Shown one piece after another: positions 27,554-37,157 of a stretch of DNA of 64,000 bases. Location: contig NZ_PZYY01000005.1 of the NCBI RefSeq assembly GCF_003047265.1, positions 248,001 to 312,000 of the forward strand. The letters run 5' to 3'. The notes below the pieces were generated by a model. The model was not told the origin of the DNA, ran no database searches, and was given only the letters and a program-made list of their open reading frames with translations. The stretch's first letter is position 1. The number at the start of each line of letters is the position of its first letter. The translations under genes and the position numbers were made by a program. This DNA comes from Nocardioides terrigena (GTDB lineage: Bacteria; Actinomycetota; Actinomycetes; Propionibacteriales; Nocardioidaceae).

Positions 27554-30100
27554 GTGACCACCGCCCCCCAGGTGCGCCCGACCCCGGCGCCCCTCATCGC
27601 CCACCTCGCCTCCTTCGGCGAGCGACGGGCCCTGGTCACCGCCGACGGCACGGTCTCGTACGCCGACCTCGCCCGCCGGGTCGAGGAGGTTGCTGCGACG
27701 TACGCCGGGGGTCGCCGGCTCGTGCTCCTGACGCCGGGCAACGACGTGGACTCCGTCGTCGAGTACGTCGCCGCCCTGGCCGCCGAGCAGGTCGTCCTGG
27801 TCTCCTCGCCGGCCGCCGCCCCGGGACTGGAGCAGGCCTACGCACCCGACGTCGTCGCCGGCCCGCGGGGCCGCGACTGGCGGTCGGAGGAGTCCCGGCA
27901 CGCGCTCCACCCCGACCTCGCGCTGCTGCTCTCGACCAGCGGCTCGACCGGCTCGCCCAAGCTGGTCCGCCTGGCCCGCGACGGCGTGCTGGCCAACGCC
28001 GCGGCCATCGCCGAGACCCTCGGCATCCGCGACACCGACCTCGCGGCGACCACCCTGCCGCTGCACTACTGCTACGGCCTCTCGGTGCTGCACAGCCACC
28101 TGCTGCGCGGTGCCGGGCTGCTGCTCACCGAGCTGTCCGTCGTCGACGAGTGCTTCTGGGACCTGGTCCGCGAGCACGGCGTCACCACGATCCCGGGCGT
28201 CCCGCACACCTTCGAGCTGCTCGAGCGGGCCGGCTTCGCCGACCGCGACGTGCCGTCCGTGCGCGCGCTCACCCAGGCCGGCGGCCGGATGGCCCCCGAG
28301 CGGGTGCGCGCGGTCGCCGAGCTCGGCCAGCGCCGGGGCTTCGACCTCTTCGTGATGTACGGCGCCACCGAGGCCACCGCACGGATGAGCGTGCTCCCGC
28401 CCGACCTCGCCCTCGCGGCGCCGGAGTCGATCGGTCGCCCGCTGCCCGGCACGACCTTCGAGCTCGCTCCGGTCGAGGATCTGGACGGCCTCGAGCCAGG
28501 GGTCGGCGAGCTCGTCTTCCACGGCCCCAACGTGATGATGGGCTACGCCGGGTCGCCGGCCGAGCTCGCGGCCGGCCGCACGGTGGACGCGCTGCGGACC
28601 GGCGACCTGGCCCGCCGCCGCCCCGACGGGCTCTGGGAGGTCGTCGGCCGGACCAGCCGGATCGCCAAGGTCTGCGGCCTGCGCATCGACCTCGACCGCG
28701 TCGAGCGCGCGCTGGCGCTCGCCGGGACCGTAGGCGCCGTCGCGGACGCGGGGGACCGCATCGTCGTGGGGGTGGTCGACGGCGCGCGTCCCGTCGATGC
28801 CGAGGCCGTACGCCGCGCGGCCGCCGACGCCGCCGGGCTCGCCCCCACCGGGGTCGAGGTCGTCGTGCTGCCCGACCTGCCGCGGCTGGCCAACGCCAAG
28901 GTCGACCACCGGGCGCTCGCGGCCCTGGCGCCCGTGACCGGGACGCCCGCGTCCGCGCCCGGCGTACGACGCGCGGCGACCGCCGACGACGTGACCGCCC
29001 TCCTGGCCCGGCTGCTCGGCCGCCCCGAGGCCACGCCCGACGACTCCTTCGTGGCCCTCGGCGGCGACTCGCTGTCCTACGTCGAGGTGTCCCTGCGGCT
29101 CGAGGAGCTGCTCGGCCACCTCCCCGCCGGCTGGCCCACAATGCCCGCCGCCGCCCTGGCCGCGTCGGCGGACGACCGACGTCCCGGCCGCCGCCGGCGG
29201 GGCGTCGCGGTCGAGACGAACGTGGCTCTGCGCGCGCTGGCGATCGTCACCATCGTCGGCTCGCACGCCAACCTCTTCACGCTCCTCGGGGGCGCGCACG
29301 TGCTGCTGGCGATCGTCGGCTTCAACCTGGGCCGCTTCCAGCTCGGCGCCCGCTCGCGGACCGAGCGGACCCGGGCAATCCTGCGCGGGCTCGCCCGCGT
29401 CGTCGTGCCCTCGGTGCTGGTCATCGGGGCCGTGGCCGCCGTCTCCCGCGACATCACGTGGAAGCAGGCCGCGCTGCTGACCGCCTTCACCGAGTGGAGC
29501 TGGTCGGAGCCCCGGTGGAGCTACTGGTTCATCGAGGCGCTCACCCTGGCGGTGCTGGTGCTGGCGGCGATCCTCGCCGTGCCGGCCGTCGACCGGGCCA
29601 CCCGACGGCACCCGTTCGCCACCCCGGTGGTGCTCACCCTCGTGCTGCTCCCCACGCGCTACGACCTCGTCGGCATGCCCGGCGACCACGTCCACCGCGC
29701 GCACGGCGTGCTGTGGCTCCTCACGCTCGGGTGGGCCATGTCACAGGCCCGCACCACCCGCCAGCGGCTGGTGGTCTCCGGGCTCGTCCTGGCCCTGGTG
29801 CCCGGGTTCTTCTCGGTCGGCGGCCTCGACCGGCACGTCTACGTCACCCTCGGGCTGCTCGCGCTGACCTGGGTGCCGCAGGTGCGGCTGCCCGCCCTGG
29901 TCGCCCCCGTCGTCGGCGTCGTGGCCGCGTCGTCGCTGTGGATCTACCTCCTGCACTGGCGGGTCTACCCGTGGTTCGAGGTCGACTTCCCGCTGCTGGC
30001 GACCCTGCTGTCGCTGGCCGTCGGCGTGGCCGCGGCGGTCGTCGTACGCCGGAGCGGAGCTGCCCTCGCCGGGGTGAGGCGCCGGGGCGGGAATCGCTGA
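27554..30100 (+). CDS. Adenylation-carrier protein-acyltransferase 3 fusion (NRPS-like), iron regulated
   Basis: This 848-residue protein joins three modules. Residues about 15-460 are an acyl/aminoacyl-adenylating domain: LSTSGSTGSPK loop, MYGATEA, RTGDLARRRPDG, GRTSRIAKVCG and a final NAKVDHRAL. Residues about 475-550 are a carrier domain with GGDSLSYVE, the serine taking 4'-phosphopantetheine. From about 560 onward ten or so membrane helices resemble acyltransferase family 3. It would activate a small acid, hold it as a thioester and acylate a substrate at the membrane. The iron box suggests a role in siderophore modification or iron acquisition. No other NRPS or siderophore transport gene is adjacent. 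Confidence 0.82.
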   Translation: MTTAPQVRPTPAPLIAHLASFGERRALVTADGTVSYADLARRVEEVAATYAGGRRLVLLTPGNDVDSVVEYVAALAAEQVVLVSSPAAAPGLEQAYAPDVVAGPRGRDWRSEESRHALHPDLALLLSTSGSTGSPKLVRLARDGVLANAAAIAETLGIRDTDLAATTLPLHYCYGLSVLHSHLLRGAGLLLTELSVVDECFWDLVREHGVTTIPGVPHTFELLERAGFADRDVPSVRALTQAGGRMAPERVRAVAELGQRRGFDLFVMYGATEATARMSVLPPDLALAAPESIGRPLPGTTFELAPVEDLDGLEPGVGELVFHGPNVMMGYAGSPAELAAGRTVDALRTGDLARRRPDGLWEVVGRTSRIAKVCGLRIDLDRVERALALAGTVGAVADAGDRIVVGVVDGARPVDAEAVRRAAADAAGLAPTGVEVVVLPDLPRLANAKVDHRALAALAPVTGTPASAPGVRRAATADDVTALLARLLGRPEATPDDSFVALGGDSLSYVEVSLRLEELLGHLPAGWPTMPAAALAASADDRRPGRRRRGVAVETNVALRALAIVTIVGSHANLFTLLGGAHVLLAIVGFNLGRFQLGARSRTERTRAILRGLARVVVPSVLVIGAVAAVSRDITWKQAALLTAFTEWSWSEPRWSYWFIEALTLAVLVLAAILAVPAVDRATRRHPFATPVVLTLVLLPTRYDLVGMPGDHVHRAHGVLWLLTLGWAMSQARTTRQRLVVSGLVLALVPGFFSVGGLDRHVYVTLGLLALTWVPQVRLPALVAPVVGVVAASSLWIYLLHWRVYPWFEVDFPLLATLLSLAVGVAAAVVVRRSGAALAGVRRRGGNR

Positions 30101-30182
30101 CACCCTGACGGTGTTGTGCCCGGTTGGCGCCCCTCTCGTGTGGCGAGATCCGTGACCGGGCGCCCTGAGGAGAGGACGTCGC

Positions 30183-31445
30183 GTGGACCGGGTCGCCATG
30201 ATCAGCCTGCACACCTCGCCGCTCGACCAGCCAGGGACGGGCGACGCGGGCGGCATGAACGTCTACGTCATCGAGCTGTCCCGCCGCCTGGCGCGGCAGG
30301 GCATCGCGGTCGACGTCTTCACACGGGCCACGTCCTCGGCGCTGCCGCCGGTGGTCGAGGTGCCCGGCACCGACGGTGCCGTGCTGGTGCGCCACGTCGC
30401 GGCCGGCCCGTTCGAGGGGCTCACCAAGACCGAGCTGCCCGGCCAGCTGTGCACCTTCGCGCGCGAGGTGCTGCGCGCCGAGGCGGCCCACCCGCTGGGC
30501 CACTACGACGTCGTGCACTCGCACTACTGGCTCTCCGGCCAGGTCGGCGCGCTCGCCCGCGACCGGTGGCAGGTGCCGCTGGTGCACTCGATGCACACCA
30601 TGGCCAAGGTCAAGAACGACGCGCTCGCCGAGGGCGACACCCCCGAGCCCGCCGCCCGCCTGATCGGCGAGGAGCAGGTCGTGCAGGCCGCCGACCTCCT
30701 CGTCGCCAACACCGACCTCGAGGCCAAGCAGCTCATCAACCTGTACGACGCCGACCCCTCGCGCGTCGAGGTGATCCACCCCGGCGTCGACCTCGACGTC
30801 TTCCGCCCGATGGACCGGGCGGAGGCCCGCCGGGCGCTCGACCTGCCCGCCGACGCGGTGGTGCTGATGTTCGCCGGCCGCATCCAGCCGCTCAAGGCCC
30901 CGGACGTGCTCCTCCGGGCGGTCTCGGTGCTCCTCGACCAGGACCCGTCCCTGCGCTCGCGCCTCGTCGTACCCGTCGTCGGCGGCCCCTCCGGCAGCGG
31001 GCTCGAGCACCCCGAGTCGCTCGCCCAGCTCTCGGCCGACCTCGGCCTCGACGGGGTGGTCCGCTTCGTCCCGCCCGTCGCCCAGGACGACCTGGCCCGC
31101 TGGTGCGCCGCGTCGACGGCGGTCGCCGTGCCGTCGTACAACGAGTCCTTCGGGCTGGTCGCGGCGGAGGCCCAGGCCACCGGGACCCCCGTGGTCGCGG
31201 CCGCCGTGGGCGGCCTGACGACCGTGGTGGCCGACGGTCGCAGCGGCCTGCTCGTCGACGGCCACGAGCCGCGCGACTGGGCCGCGGCCCTGCGCCGGCT
31301 CATCGACGACCCGGCCCTCGCCGCCCGTCTGGGGCAGGGCGCGCTGGAGCACGCCCGCGAGTTCTCCTGGGACCGGACGGCCGAGCGCACCCTCCACGCC
31401 TACCGGGAGGCGCGCACCCTCATGCGTGATGAGATGACGGTGTGA
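30183..31445 (+). CDS. mshA: D-inositol-3-phosphate glycosyltransferase, mycothiol synthesis
   Basis: MshA transfers GlcNAc from UDP-GlcNAc to 1L-myo-inositol 1-phosphate, the first step to mycothiol. The 420-residue GT4/GT-B enzyme has the glycine-rich start with [34 protein letters not shown], the donor-site [14 protein letters not shown] and the [19 protein letters not shown] signature. GAGGAGAGG upstream of the GTG at 30183 is a good ribosome-binding site. The order mshA-ybjN, then gpm and senX3-regX3, matches the mycobacterial locus although strands and inserts differ. Its stop overlaps the next start (GTGA). Confidence 0.95.
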   Translation: MDRVAMISLHTSPLDQPGTGDAGGMNVYVIELSRRLARQGIAVDVFTRATSSALPPVVEVPGTDGAVLVRHVAAGPFEGLTKTELPGQLCTFAREVLRAEAAHPLGHYDVVHSHYWLSGQVGALARDRWQVPLVHSMHTMAKVKNDALAEGDTPEPAARLIGEEQVVQAADLLVANTDLEAKQLINLYDADPSRVEVIHPGVDLDVFRPMDRAEARRALDLPADAVVLMFAGRIQPLKAPDVLLRAVSVLLDQDPSLRSRLVVPVVGGPSGSGLEHPESLAQLSADLGLDGVVRFVPPVAQDDLARWCAASTAVAVPSYNESFGLVAAEAQATGTPVVAAAVGGLTTVVADGRSGLLVDGHEPRDWAAALRRLIDDPALAARLGQGALEHAREFSWDRTAERTLHAYREARTLMRDEMTV

Positions 31446-31954
31446 GCGACCCCGCCATCGCCGGCACCATCCGCGACTACCTCGACGGCAACGGGATCGA
31501 GTACGTCGAGGACCGCCCCGGCGTCTTCTCGCTGACGCTGCCGGGGGAGAAGAAGCTCCAGACCCCCGTCCGCCTCGACGTCGGCGAGCACGCGCTCGGC
31601 GTGCACGCCTTCGTGTGCCGCAATCCCGACGAGAACCACGCCCGCGTCTACCGCTGGTTGCTCGAGCGCAACCTGCGGATGTACGCCGTGGCGTTCGCCG
31701 TCGACCACAGCGGCGACATCTACCTCGACGCCCGGCTGCCGCTCTCCGCGGTCACCGACGACGAGCTCGACCGGCTCCTCGGCTCGGTGCTCACGCACGC
31801 CGACGAGTCCTTCAACGCCATCCTCGAGCTGGGCTTCGCCACCTCGATCCGCAAGGAGTGGGAGTGGCGGATCTCGCGGGGCGAGTCGACCCGCAACCTC
31901 GAGGCCTTCCGGGGCTGGCTCGAGGCCGGGACCGACCCCGAACCGCCTGCCTAG
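31442..31954 (+). CDS. YbjN domain-containing protein
   Basis: The 170-residue soluble protein belongs to the YbjN family, which has a chaperone-like (type III secretion chaperone) fold and is repeatedly found after mshA in actinobacteria. Visible hallmarks are [21 protein letters not shown] and [23 protein letters not shown], and the C-terminal [18 protein letters not shown]. No enzymatic motif is present. It is translationally coupled to mshA by a 4-nt overlap. Its TAG stop shares the CTAG tetranucleotide with the stop of the opposite-strand transporter gene. Confidence 0.85.
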   Translation: MSDPAIAGTIRDYLDGNGIEYVEDRPGVFSLTLPGEKKLQTPVRLDVGEHALGVHAFVCRNPDENHARVYRWLLERNLRMYAVAFAVDHSGDIYLDARLPLSAVTDDELDRLLGSVLTHADESFNAILELGFATSIRKEWEWRISRGESTRNLEAFRGWLEAGTDPEPPA

Positions 31955-32868
31955 ACCGCCGGCGCGCGCCGCGGCGGCGTACGCCGGGTCAGCAGCACCC
32001 CGACGATCGCCAGCGCCCCGCCGAGGAAGGTGAGGGCCGGCGGCACCTCGTCGAGCAGCGCCCAGGCGATCAGCGTCGTGATGGCCGGGACGAGGAAGGT
32101 CGTCAGGGAGAGCTTGCCGGCGTCGGTGTGCGTCAGCGCGAAGGCCCACGTGGTGAACGCGACGGCCGTCGGGAAGACGCCGAGGTAGACGGTCCACCAC
32201 AGGGTCGCGCCGCCCTCGGTGACGACGTCGACCAGGTCGTGGGCGAAGGGCAGGCAGACCAGGGCGCCGATCACGAAGGACACGAAGACGACCTGCACCG
32301 ACGGGATCCGGCGCAGGAGCGACTTCTGGCTCAGTACGCCGACGGCGTACATCGCGGCCGCCACCACCACGAGCAGGACGCCGACCACGTCGCCCTCGCC
32401 GCCGCCCGAGTAGCCCCGGGCGATGACGGCGACCCCGGCGAAGCCGATCACCATGCCGATCAGCAGCCACTTGTGGAGGACCTCGCCGAAGATCCACACG
32501 GCCAGGAAGGCCACGATGATCGGGCCGATCTGGATGATCATGGCCGCGGTGCCGGCGTCGACGCGGCGCTCGCCCTCGTTGAGGGCCAGGTTGTAGATGC
32601 CGAACCACCCGACGCCGCAGGCCGTGAGCAGGATCCACTCGCGGCGGGTCGGCTGCACCCACCCCCGGCGGAGGACCAGCGGCAGGACCACGAGCGCCGC
32701 CACGAGCAGTCGGCCGGCGCCGAGCGAGCCGGGGCTGATGTCGTGGGCGACGTGGCGGATGACCACGAACGCCGACGCCCACATCACGAGCGTGATGGCT
32801 CCCGCGGCGGCGGGGAACCACGCCGGGTGCGTCGGCGCCTGGGGCTCGGCGTGCTGCGTGACGGTCAT
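31951..32868 (-). CDS. DMT superfamily (EamA) transporter
   Basis: The 305-residue protein has ten membrane helices in two EamA repeats (about 18-148 and 162-295). Repeat ends are marked by NEGERRVDAGTAAMIIQIGPIIVAFL and TDAGKLSLTTFLVPAITTLIAWALLDEVPP, the classic EamA pattern with a helix-9 proline and acidic residue. Such proteins export amino acids or metabolites; the substrate is not predictable. It converges on ybjN with overlapping stop codons and separates mshA-ybjN from regX3, an interruption of the usual block. Confidence 0.88.
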   Translation of the reverse strand: MTVTQHAEPQAPTHPAWFPAAAGAITLVMWASAFVVIRHVAHDISPGSLGAGRLLVAALVVLPLVLRRGWVQPTRREWILLTACGVGWFGIYNLALNEGERRVDAGTAAMIIQIGPIIVAFLAVWIFGEVLHKWLLIGMVIGFAGVAVIARGYSGGGEGDVVGVLLVVVAAAMYAVGVLSQKSLLRRIPSVQVVFVSFVIGALVCLPFAHDLVDVVTEGGATLWWTVYLGVFPTAVAFTTWAFALTHTDAGKLSLTTFLVPAITTLIAWALLDEVPPALTFLGGALAIVGVLLTRRTPPRRAPAV

Positions 32869-32945
32869 GACTCAAGACTACGGACGCGCATGACGTCCCC
32901 GCGAGCGGGTTTCGGACGTCGTACGACGAGATCCCGCCGAACCGC

Positions 32946-33623
32946 TCAGAGGTCGAGCTTGTAGCCCAGCCCCCGCACGGTGACGAGGTACTTCGGCTCG
33001 CTCGGGTCGGGCTCGAGCTTGGCGCGCAGCCGCTTGACGTGGACGTCGAGGGTCTTGGTGTCGCCGACGTAGTCGGAGCCCCAGACTCGGTCGATGAGCT
33101 GCCCGCGGGTGAGCACCCGGCCGGGGTTGCGCAGGAACATCTCGAGGAGCTCGAACTCCTTGAGCGGCAACCGCTGCTCCGCACCCCCGACGGTGACGAC
33201 GTGGCGCTCGACGTCCATCCGGACCGGCCCGGCCTCGAGGGTGTCGGGGGCCAGGTCGGGCTCGTGGCCGCGGCGCAGGACGGCGCGTATCCGGGCGACG
33301 AGCTCGCGCGGCGAGTAGGGCTTGGTGACGTAGTCGTCGGCGCCGAGCTCGAGGCCGACGACCTTGTCGACCTCGTCGTCCTTGGCGCTGACCATGATCA
33401 CCGGCACGCTCGAGGTCTGGCGGATCGCCCGGCAGACCTCGGTGCCGGGCAGGCCGGGCAGCATCAGGTCGAGGAGCACGATGTCGGCGCCGTTGCGCTC
33501 GAACTCGGTGAGCGCGCTGTTGCCGTCCGCGGCGATCGCCACCTCGTAGCCCTCCTTGCGGAGCATGTAGGCGAGCGCGTCGCTGTAGCTCTCTTCGTCC
33601 TCGACGACGAGTACCCGGGTCAC
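32946..33623 (-). CDS. regX3: Response regulator RegX3, phosphate starvation
   Basis: The 225-residue OmpR-family regulator has a receiver domain with acidic pocket Glu8/Asp9, phosphoacceptor Asp52 (LLDLMLPG) and Lys in VTKPYSPREL. A winged-helix output domain follows (LPLKEFELLEMFLRNPGRVLTR and SDYVGDTKTLDVHVKRLR). In mycobacteria RegX3 is phosphorylated by SenX3 when phosphate is scarce and activates phoU, pst and phosphatase genes. The GTG at 33623 was chosen because the receiver strand starts there. The longer open frame upstream encodes an unrelated leader. It follows senX3 by 67 bp. Confidence 0.93.
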   Translation of the reverse strand: MTRVLVVEDEESYSDALAYMLRKEGYEVAIAADGNSALTEFERNGADIVLLDLMLPGLPGTEVCRAIRQTSSVPVIMVSAKDDEVDKVVGLELGADDYVTKPYSPRELVARIRAVLRRGHEPDLAPDTLEAGPVRMDVERHVVTVGGAEQRLPLKEFELLEMFLRNPGRVLTRGQLIDRVWGSDYVGDTKTLDVHVKRLRAKLEPDPSEPKYLVTVRGLGYKLDL

Positions 33624-33690
33624 GCGGGGTCCCCGCGGTGTTGTGAGTCGGAGGAGCGAAGCGGGGGAGACGAAGAACATCGTGGGGTGC

Positions 33691-34944
33691 TCATCGGCGT
33701 ACCTCCTGGTTGGTGTCTCCGGCGGCGCCGGGGCGGATGGGGGGTGGGCTCGTGGGGCGTCGACCGGAGGTGTCGCGGGGGGCGACGACGGTGACGGGCG
33801 CGGTCGGCCCGGCGAGCCGGGTGCTCGACTGCGAGCTGAGGGGGAGGGTCAGGGTGAACGTCGATCCCTGGCCCTCGACCGACCAGACGCTGACCTCGCC
33901 GCCGTGGGTGGCCGCGACGTGCTTGACGATGGAGAGCCCGAGGCCGGTGCCGCCGGTGGAGCGGTGGCGGGCGGGGTCGACGCGGTAGAACCGCTCGAAG
34001 ATCCGGTCGATCTCCCGTGCCGGGATGCCGATGCCCTGGTCGACCACCGAGATCTGCGCGGTGTCGCCCATCGACTTGGTGGAGACGAGCACCCGGGAGC
34101 CGCCGTTGGAGTAGTGCACGGCGTTGGCGACCAGGTTGCTCACCGCGGCGCCGATCTGCTCCTCGGACCCGAAGACCTCGAGCTCGTGGTCGCCACGGGT
34201 CACCAGGGTGATGTCCTTGGCGGCCGCGTCGATGGCGCTGGCGTCGACCGCGGCGGCCACGACGTCGTCGAGCCGCACCTGCACCGGCATCTCCAGCGGG
34301 TCGTCGCCCTGGAGGCGCGACAGCTCGATGATCTGCTGGACCAGCCGGGAGAGCCGGTCGCTCTCGTGCAGCATCCGGCGGGCGAAGCGCTGCACGGCCT
34401 CGGGGTCGTCGGCAGCCTCGTCGACCGCCTCGGCCAGCAGCCGGATGGCGCCGACGGGGGTCTTGAGCTCGTGGCTCACGTTGGCCACGAAGTCGCGGCG
34501 CACGGCCTCGACCCGGCGCTCGCGGGTGCGGTCCTCGACCAGCGCCAGCACGAGGCGCGAGCCCAGGGGAGCGACGCGCGCGATCACGGTGCGGGCGGAC
34601 GAGCGGTCGCCGGCGAGCTCCATCTCGGACTCGCGGATCTGGCCGTCGCGGCGTACGACGTGGATGAGGTCGCGCAGGTCCTCGACGAGGATCTCGTTGC
34701 CACGCACCAGGCCGAAGGCGTACGCCGGCGCGGAGGCCTTGAGCACGTGGTCGTCGGCGTCCACGACCACCGCGGAGGAGCGCAGCACGGACAGCACGGC
34801 GGCCACGCCGGGCGGCACGAGGGGCTCGTCGACGTGCGGCAGGCGGCGCTGCTGTCGGTCGCTGATGTGCCAGGCGAGTACGGCGCCGCCGGCGACGATC
34901 GCCCCGATGACGGCAGCCAGCGCTGCCTGGGTCGTCGGGTCCAC
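33691..34944 (-). CDS. senX3: Sensor histidine kinase SenX3
   Basis: The 417-residue kinase has one N-terminal membrane segment (about 7-25) and a PAS-like domain (about 45-140). The H box VANVSHELKTPVGAI has autophosphorylated His158, and the ATP domain has the N box (VSNLVANAVHYS), DQGIGIP and GGTGLGLSIVKHVAATHGG. SenX3 senses phosphate status through the Pst-PhoU system and phosphorylates RegX3. GTG at 34944 is preceded by TACGAT (minus strand, 34951-34956) with 6 nt between, so the mRNA is probably leaderless. A start at 34974 would add ten residues. Confidence 0.93.
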   Translation of the reverse strand: MDPTTQAALAAVIGAIVAGGAVLAWHISDRQQRRLPHVDEPLVPPGVAAVLSVLRSSAVVVDADDHVLKASAPAYAFGLVRGNEILVEDLRDLIHVVRRDGQIRESEMELAGDRSSARTVIARVAPLGSRLVLALVEDRTRERRVEAVRRDFVANVSHELKTPVGAIRLLAEAVDEAADDPEAVQRFARRMLHESDRLSRLVQQIIELSRLQGDDPLEMPVQVRLDDVVAAAVDASAIDAAAKDITLVTRGDHELEVFGSEEQIGAAVSNLVANAVHYSNGGSRVLVSTKSMGDTAQISVVDQGIGIPAREIDRIFERFYRVDPARHRSTGGTGLGLSIVKHVAATHGGEVSVWSVEGQGSTFTLTLPLSSQSSTRLAGPTAPVTVVAPRDTSGRRPTSPPPIRPGAAGDTNQEVRR

Positions 34945-35015
34945 GTGTCGATCGTACGCACGTCGCGGGGCCACGATCCGCCCCTGGACGCCATGGCGCC
35001 AGTCCTGTGCCCAGA

Positions 35016-35037
35016 GTTCACCACGCGTTCACCGCAG
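35016..35037. promoter_or_regulatory. PHO box: two 11-bp direct repeats
   Basis: GTTCACC occurs at 35016 and again at 35027, exactly 11 bp apart, matching the paired 11-bp repeats bound by PhoP in Streptomyces and RegX3 in mycobacteria. It lies between divergent senX3 (34944) and phoU (35078). Relative to the predicted phoU start site it covers about -62 to -41, a normal position for an activator. Confidence 0.75.
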
Positions 35038-35077
35038 GCGGTCGGGAGGGCACCTGGGGCCACCTAGGCTGCGGGTC

Positions 35078-35734
35078 ATGCGTGAGGCCTTCCATGACCA
35101 GCTCGATGCCGTCTTCACCGATCTCGCCGAGATGTGCGGTCAGGTGGAGGTGGCCGTACGCCGCGCCACCGAGGCGCTGCTGAGCGGCGACGCCGCCGTG
35201 GCCGAGCAGGTCATCAGCGCCGACGAGGCCGTCGACGCCAACCGCGAGCGGATCGAGGACAACGCCTTCGCGCTGCTGTCCCTCCAGCAGCCGGTGGCCG
35301 GCGACCTGCGGATGATCGTCTCCGCGCTGCGGATGGTCAGCGAGCTCGAGCGGATGGGCGACCTGTCGGTCCACGTCGCCAAGATCGCCCGCCTCCGGGT
35401 CCCCAACGTGGCCGTGCCGGACGAGATCCGCCCCACCCTGGAGCGGATGGCCGAGGTGGCCGAGGACATGGTCCGCCGGGTGCACTCGATCATCCGCGAC
35501 CGCGACGTCGAGGCCGCCATCGAGCTCGGCCGCGACGACGAGATCATGGACCAGCTCCGCCGCCGCTCCTTCGCCCAGCTGCTCAGCGACGACTGGTCGC
35601 ACGGCGTCGAGGCGGCCGTCGACATCGCTCTGCTCGGCCGCTACTACGAGCGGATCGCCGACCACGCCGTGTCGGTGGCCAACCGGGTGGTCTTCGTCGT
35701 CACCGGCCAGCAGCTCAACCGCAACGACGACTGA
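35078..35734 (+). CDS. phoU: Phosphate signalling protein PhoU
   Basis: The 218-residue all-helical protein has two PhoU repeats, each with the metal-binding E/DxxxD motif (ELERMGDLSVHVAKIAR at about 89-105 and YYERIADHAVSVANRVVF near the C-terminus). PhoU links the Pst phosphate transporter to SenX3 and restrains RegX3 signalling when phosphate is plentiful. The ATG at 35078 is 7 nt after TAGGCT (35065-35070), giving a leaderless transcript under the PHO box. No pst gene lies within the window. Confidence 0.94.
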   Translation: MREAFHDQLDAVFTDLAEMCGQVEVAVRRATEALLSGDAAVAEQVISADEAVDANRERIEDNAFALLSLQQPVAGDLRMIVSALRMVSELERMGDLSVHVAKIARLRVPNVAVPDEIRPTLERMAEVAEDMVRRVHSIIRDRDVEAAIELGRDDEIMDQLRRRSFAQLLSDDWSHGVEAAVDIALLGRYYERIADHAVSVANRVVFVVTGQQLNRNDD

Positions 35735-35776
35735 GCGTCGTACGCCGGGTCGGCTGACCGGATTTCGACCCGCCGT

Positions 35777-35845
35777 CGCGACCTCGTTCCTCGGTCGCGG
35801 GCCCGCTCGATCTCGGTGAGGGTCGTCGGCGCGAGCGCCGACGAC
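35777..35845. terminator. Hairpins between convergent phoU and gpmA
   Basis: A 7-bp stem (CGCGACC at 35777-35783 with GGTCGCG at 35793-35799) is followed by an 11-bp stem with a 2-nt loop (35822-35832 with 35835-35845) that abuts the gpmA stop. Together they probably terminate both genes. The rest of the 111-bp gap shows nothing else. Confidence 0.6.
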
Positions 35846-36589
35846 TCACCGACCCTGGTTGGCGACGGCTGCGGCCGCGGCCGCGGCGGCCTCGGGGTCG
35901 AGGTACTCGCCACCGGGGACGGTGGGGGCCAGCGACTCGTCGAGGCGGTAGACCAGCGGCATGCCGGTGGGGATGTTGAGCCCGGCGATGTCCTCGTCGG
36001 AGATCCCGTCGAGGTGCTTGACGAGGGCACGGAGGCTGTTGCCGTGCGCGGCGACGAGCACCGTCTTGTCCGCCTTGAGGTCGGGCACGATCTCGGCCTC
36101 CCAGTAGGGCAGGAAGCGGGCGATGACGTCCTTGAGGCACTCGGTGCGTGGCATCTCGGCGCCGAGGCCGGCGTAGCGGGGGTCGCCCACCTGGGAGTAC
36201 TCGTCGTCGTCCTCGATGGGCGGCGGCGGGGTGTCGAAGGAGCGGCGCCAGAGCATGAACTGCTCCTCGCCGTACTCCTCGAGCGTCTGCTTCTTGTCCT
36301 TGCCCTGGAGGGCGCCGTAGTGGCGCTCGTTGAGCCGCCACGACCGCTTGACCGGGATCCAGTGGCGGTCGGCCGCGTCGAGCGAGAGGTGCGCGGTGGT
36401 GATCGCGCGGCGCTGGAGGGAGGTGTGCACGATGTCCGGGAGGAGCCCGGCCTCGACCAGCAGCTCACCGCCCCGCACCGCCTCGGCGCGGCCCTTGTCG
36501 GTGAGGTCGACGTCGACCCAGCCGGTGAAGAGATTCTTGGCGTTCCAGTCGCTCTCGCCGTGGCGGAGCAGGACCAGGGTGTACGTCAT
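35846..36589 (-). CDS. gpmA: 2,3-bisphosphoglycerate-dependent phosphoglycerate mutase
   Basis: This glycolytic enzyme interconverts 3- and 2-phosphoglycerate through a phosphohistidine. The 247-residue protein has [10 protein letters not shown] with phosphorylated His10, [25 protein letters not shown] and the second catalytic histidine in [10 protein letters not shown]. The last 15 residues are Ala-rich. A strong ribosome-binding site (GGAGGAGA) precedes the ATG at 36589, which settles the start inside a longer open frame. gpm next to senX3-regX3 is the usual actinobacterial arrangement. Confidence 0.95.
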   Translation of the reverse strand: MTYTLVLLRHGESDWNAKNLFTGWVDVDLTDKGRAEAVRGGELLVEAGLLPDIVHTSLQRRAITTAHLSLDAADRHWIPVKRSWRLNERHYGALQGKDKKQTLEEYGEEQFMLWRRSFDTPPPPIEDDDEYSQVGDPRYAGLGAEMPRTECLKDVIARFLPYWEAEIVPDLKADKTVLVAAHGNSLRALVKHLDGISDEDIAGLNIPTGMPLVYRLDESLAPTVPGGEYLDPEAAAAAAAAVANQGR

Positions 36590-36617
36590 GGGTGGATCTC
36601 CTCCGTGCGGGGCGGGA

Positions 36618-37136
36618 TCAGTGCGAGGACTCGGTCTCGGCGCTCTCCTCGACCGGGAGCGGCTCCCCGTCGAGACCCTCGAAGTAGCCGTGGTTGTCCA
36701 CGACCGGGACCTCGACGACGGTGTTCTCGCCGTTGTCGAAGCCGAGGCTGACCTCGACGAAGTCACCGGCCTCGAACTCACCGGTGACCTGGATGTCGGC
36801 CGGCGGCTCGGCGAGGTTGACCAGCGCTCCGGGCGCGATCTCGACGGGCTCGAACTCGGCCGCCGTCACGTCGCCGCCCTCGGTGGCACCGAGCTCGGTG
36901 AACGTCGCCGGCTCGGTGGTCGAGTTGTTGGAGAGCGACGCGATGAAGGTGCCCGAGCCGGGCTCGGTGGACACGACCACGGCGCCCAGCACGTCGACGG
37001 CGCCGTCGCGGTTGTTGGCGCCGTTGGCGGGCGTGTAGTACCGGTCGGTGGCGTAGTCGAACCCGCACGACGTCAGGGCCGGCGCGGTGAGGGCCAGCGC
37101 GGCGGCGGTGAGCGCGAAGGAGCGTCGGAGCTGCAT
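36618..37136 (-). CDS. Secreted lipoprotein of unknown function
   Basis: The 172-residue product has a lipoprotein signal peptide (RRS at 4-6, hydrophobic core, lipobox LTSC with lipidated Cys24). The mature domain is mostly beta strand and acidic, with a pattern ([20 protein letters not shown] near 53-72, then [13 protein letters not shown]) like small Ig-like/copper-chaperone-type lipoproteins common in actinobacteria. No metal-binding Met/His cluster is evident. It lies 28 bp upstream of gpmA on the same strand and could be cotranscribed. Confidence 0.75.
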   Translation of the reverse strand: MQLRRSFALTAAALALTAPALTSCGFDYATDRYYTPANGANNRDGAVDVLGAVVVSTEPGSGTFIASLSNNSTTEPATFTELGATEGGDVTAAEFEPVEIAPGALVNLAEPPADIQVTGEFEAGDFVEVSLGFDNGENTVVEVPVVDNHGYFEGLDGEPLPVEESAETESSH

Positions 37137-37157
37137 GGCGCACAGCCTAGCGCCGAG

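Noticed and set aside
27533..29704. 723-codon open frame on the minus strand opposite the adenylation fusion
   Set aside because: Composition is Asp/Gly/Arg/Val-rich with no hydrophobic or domain pattern, while the plus-strand frame shows A, T and membrane domains.
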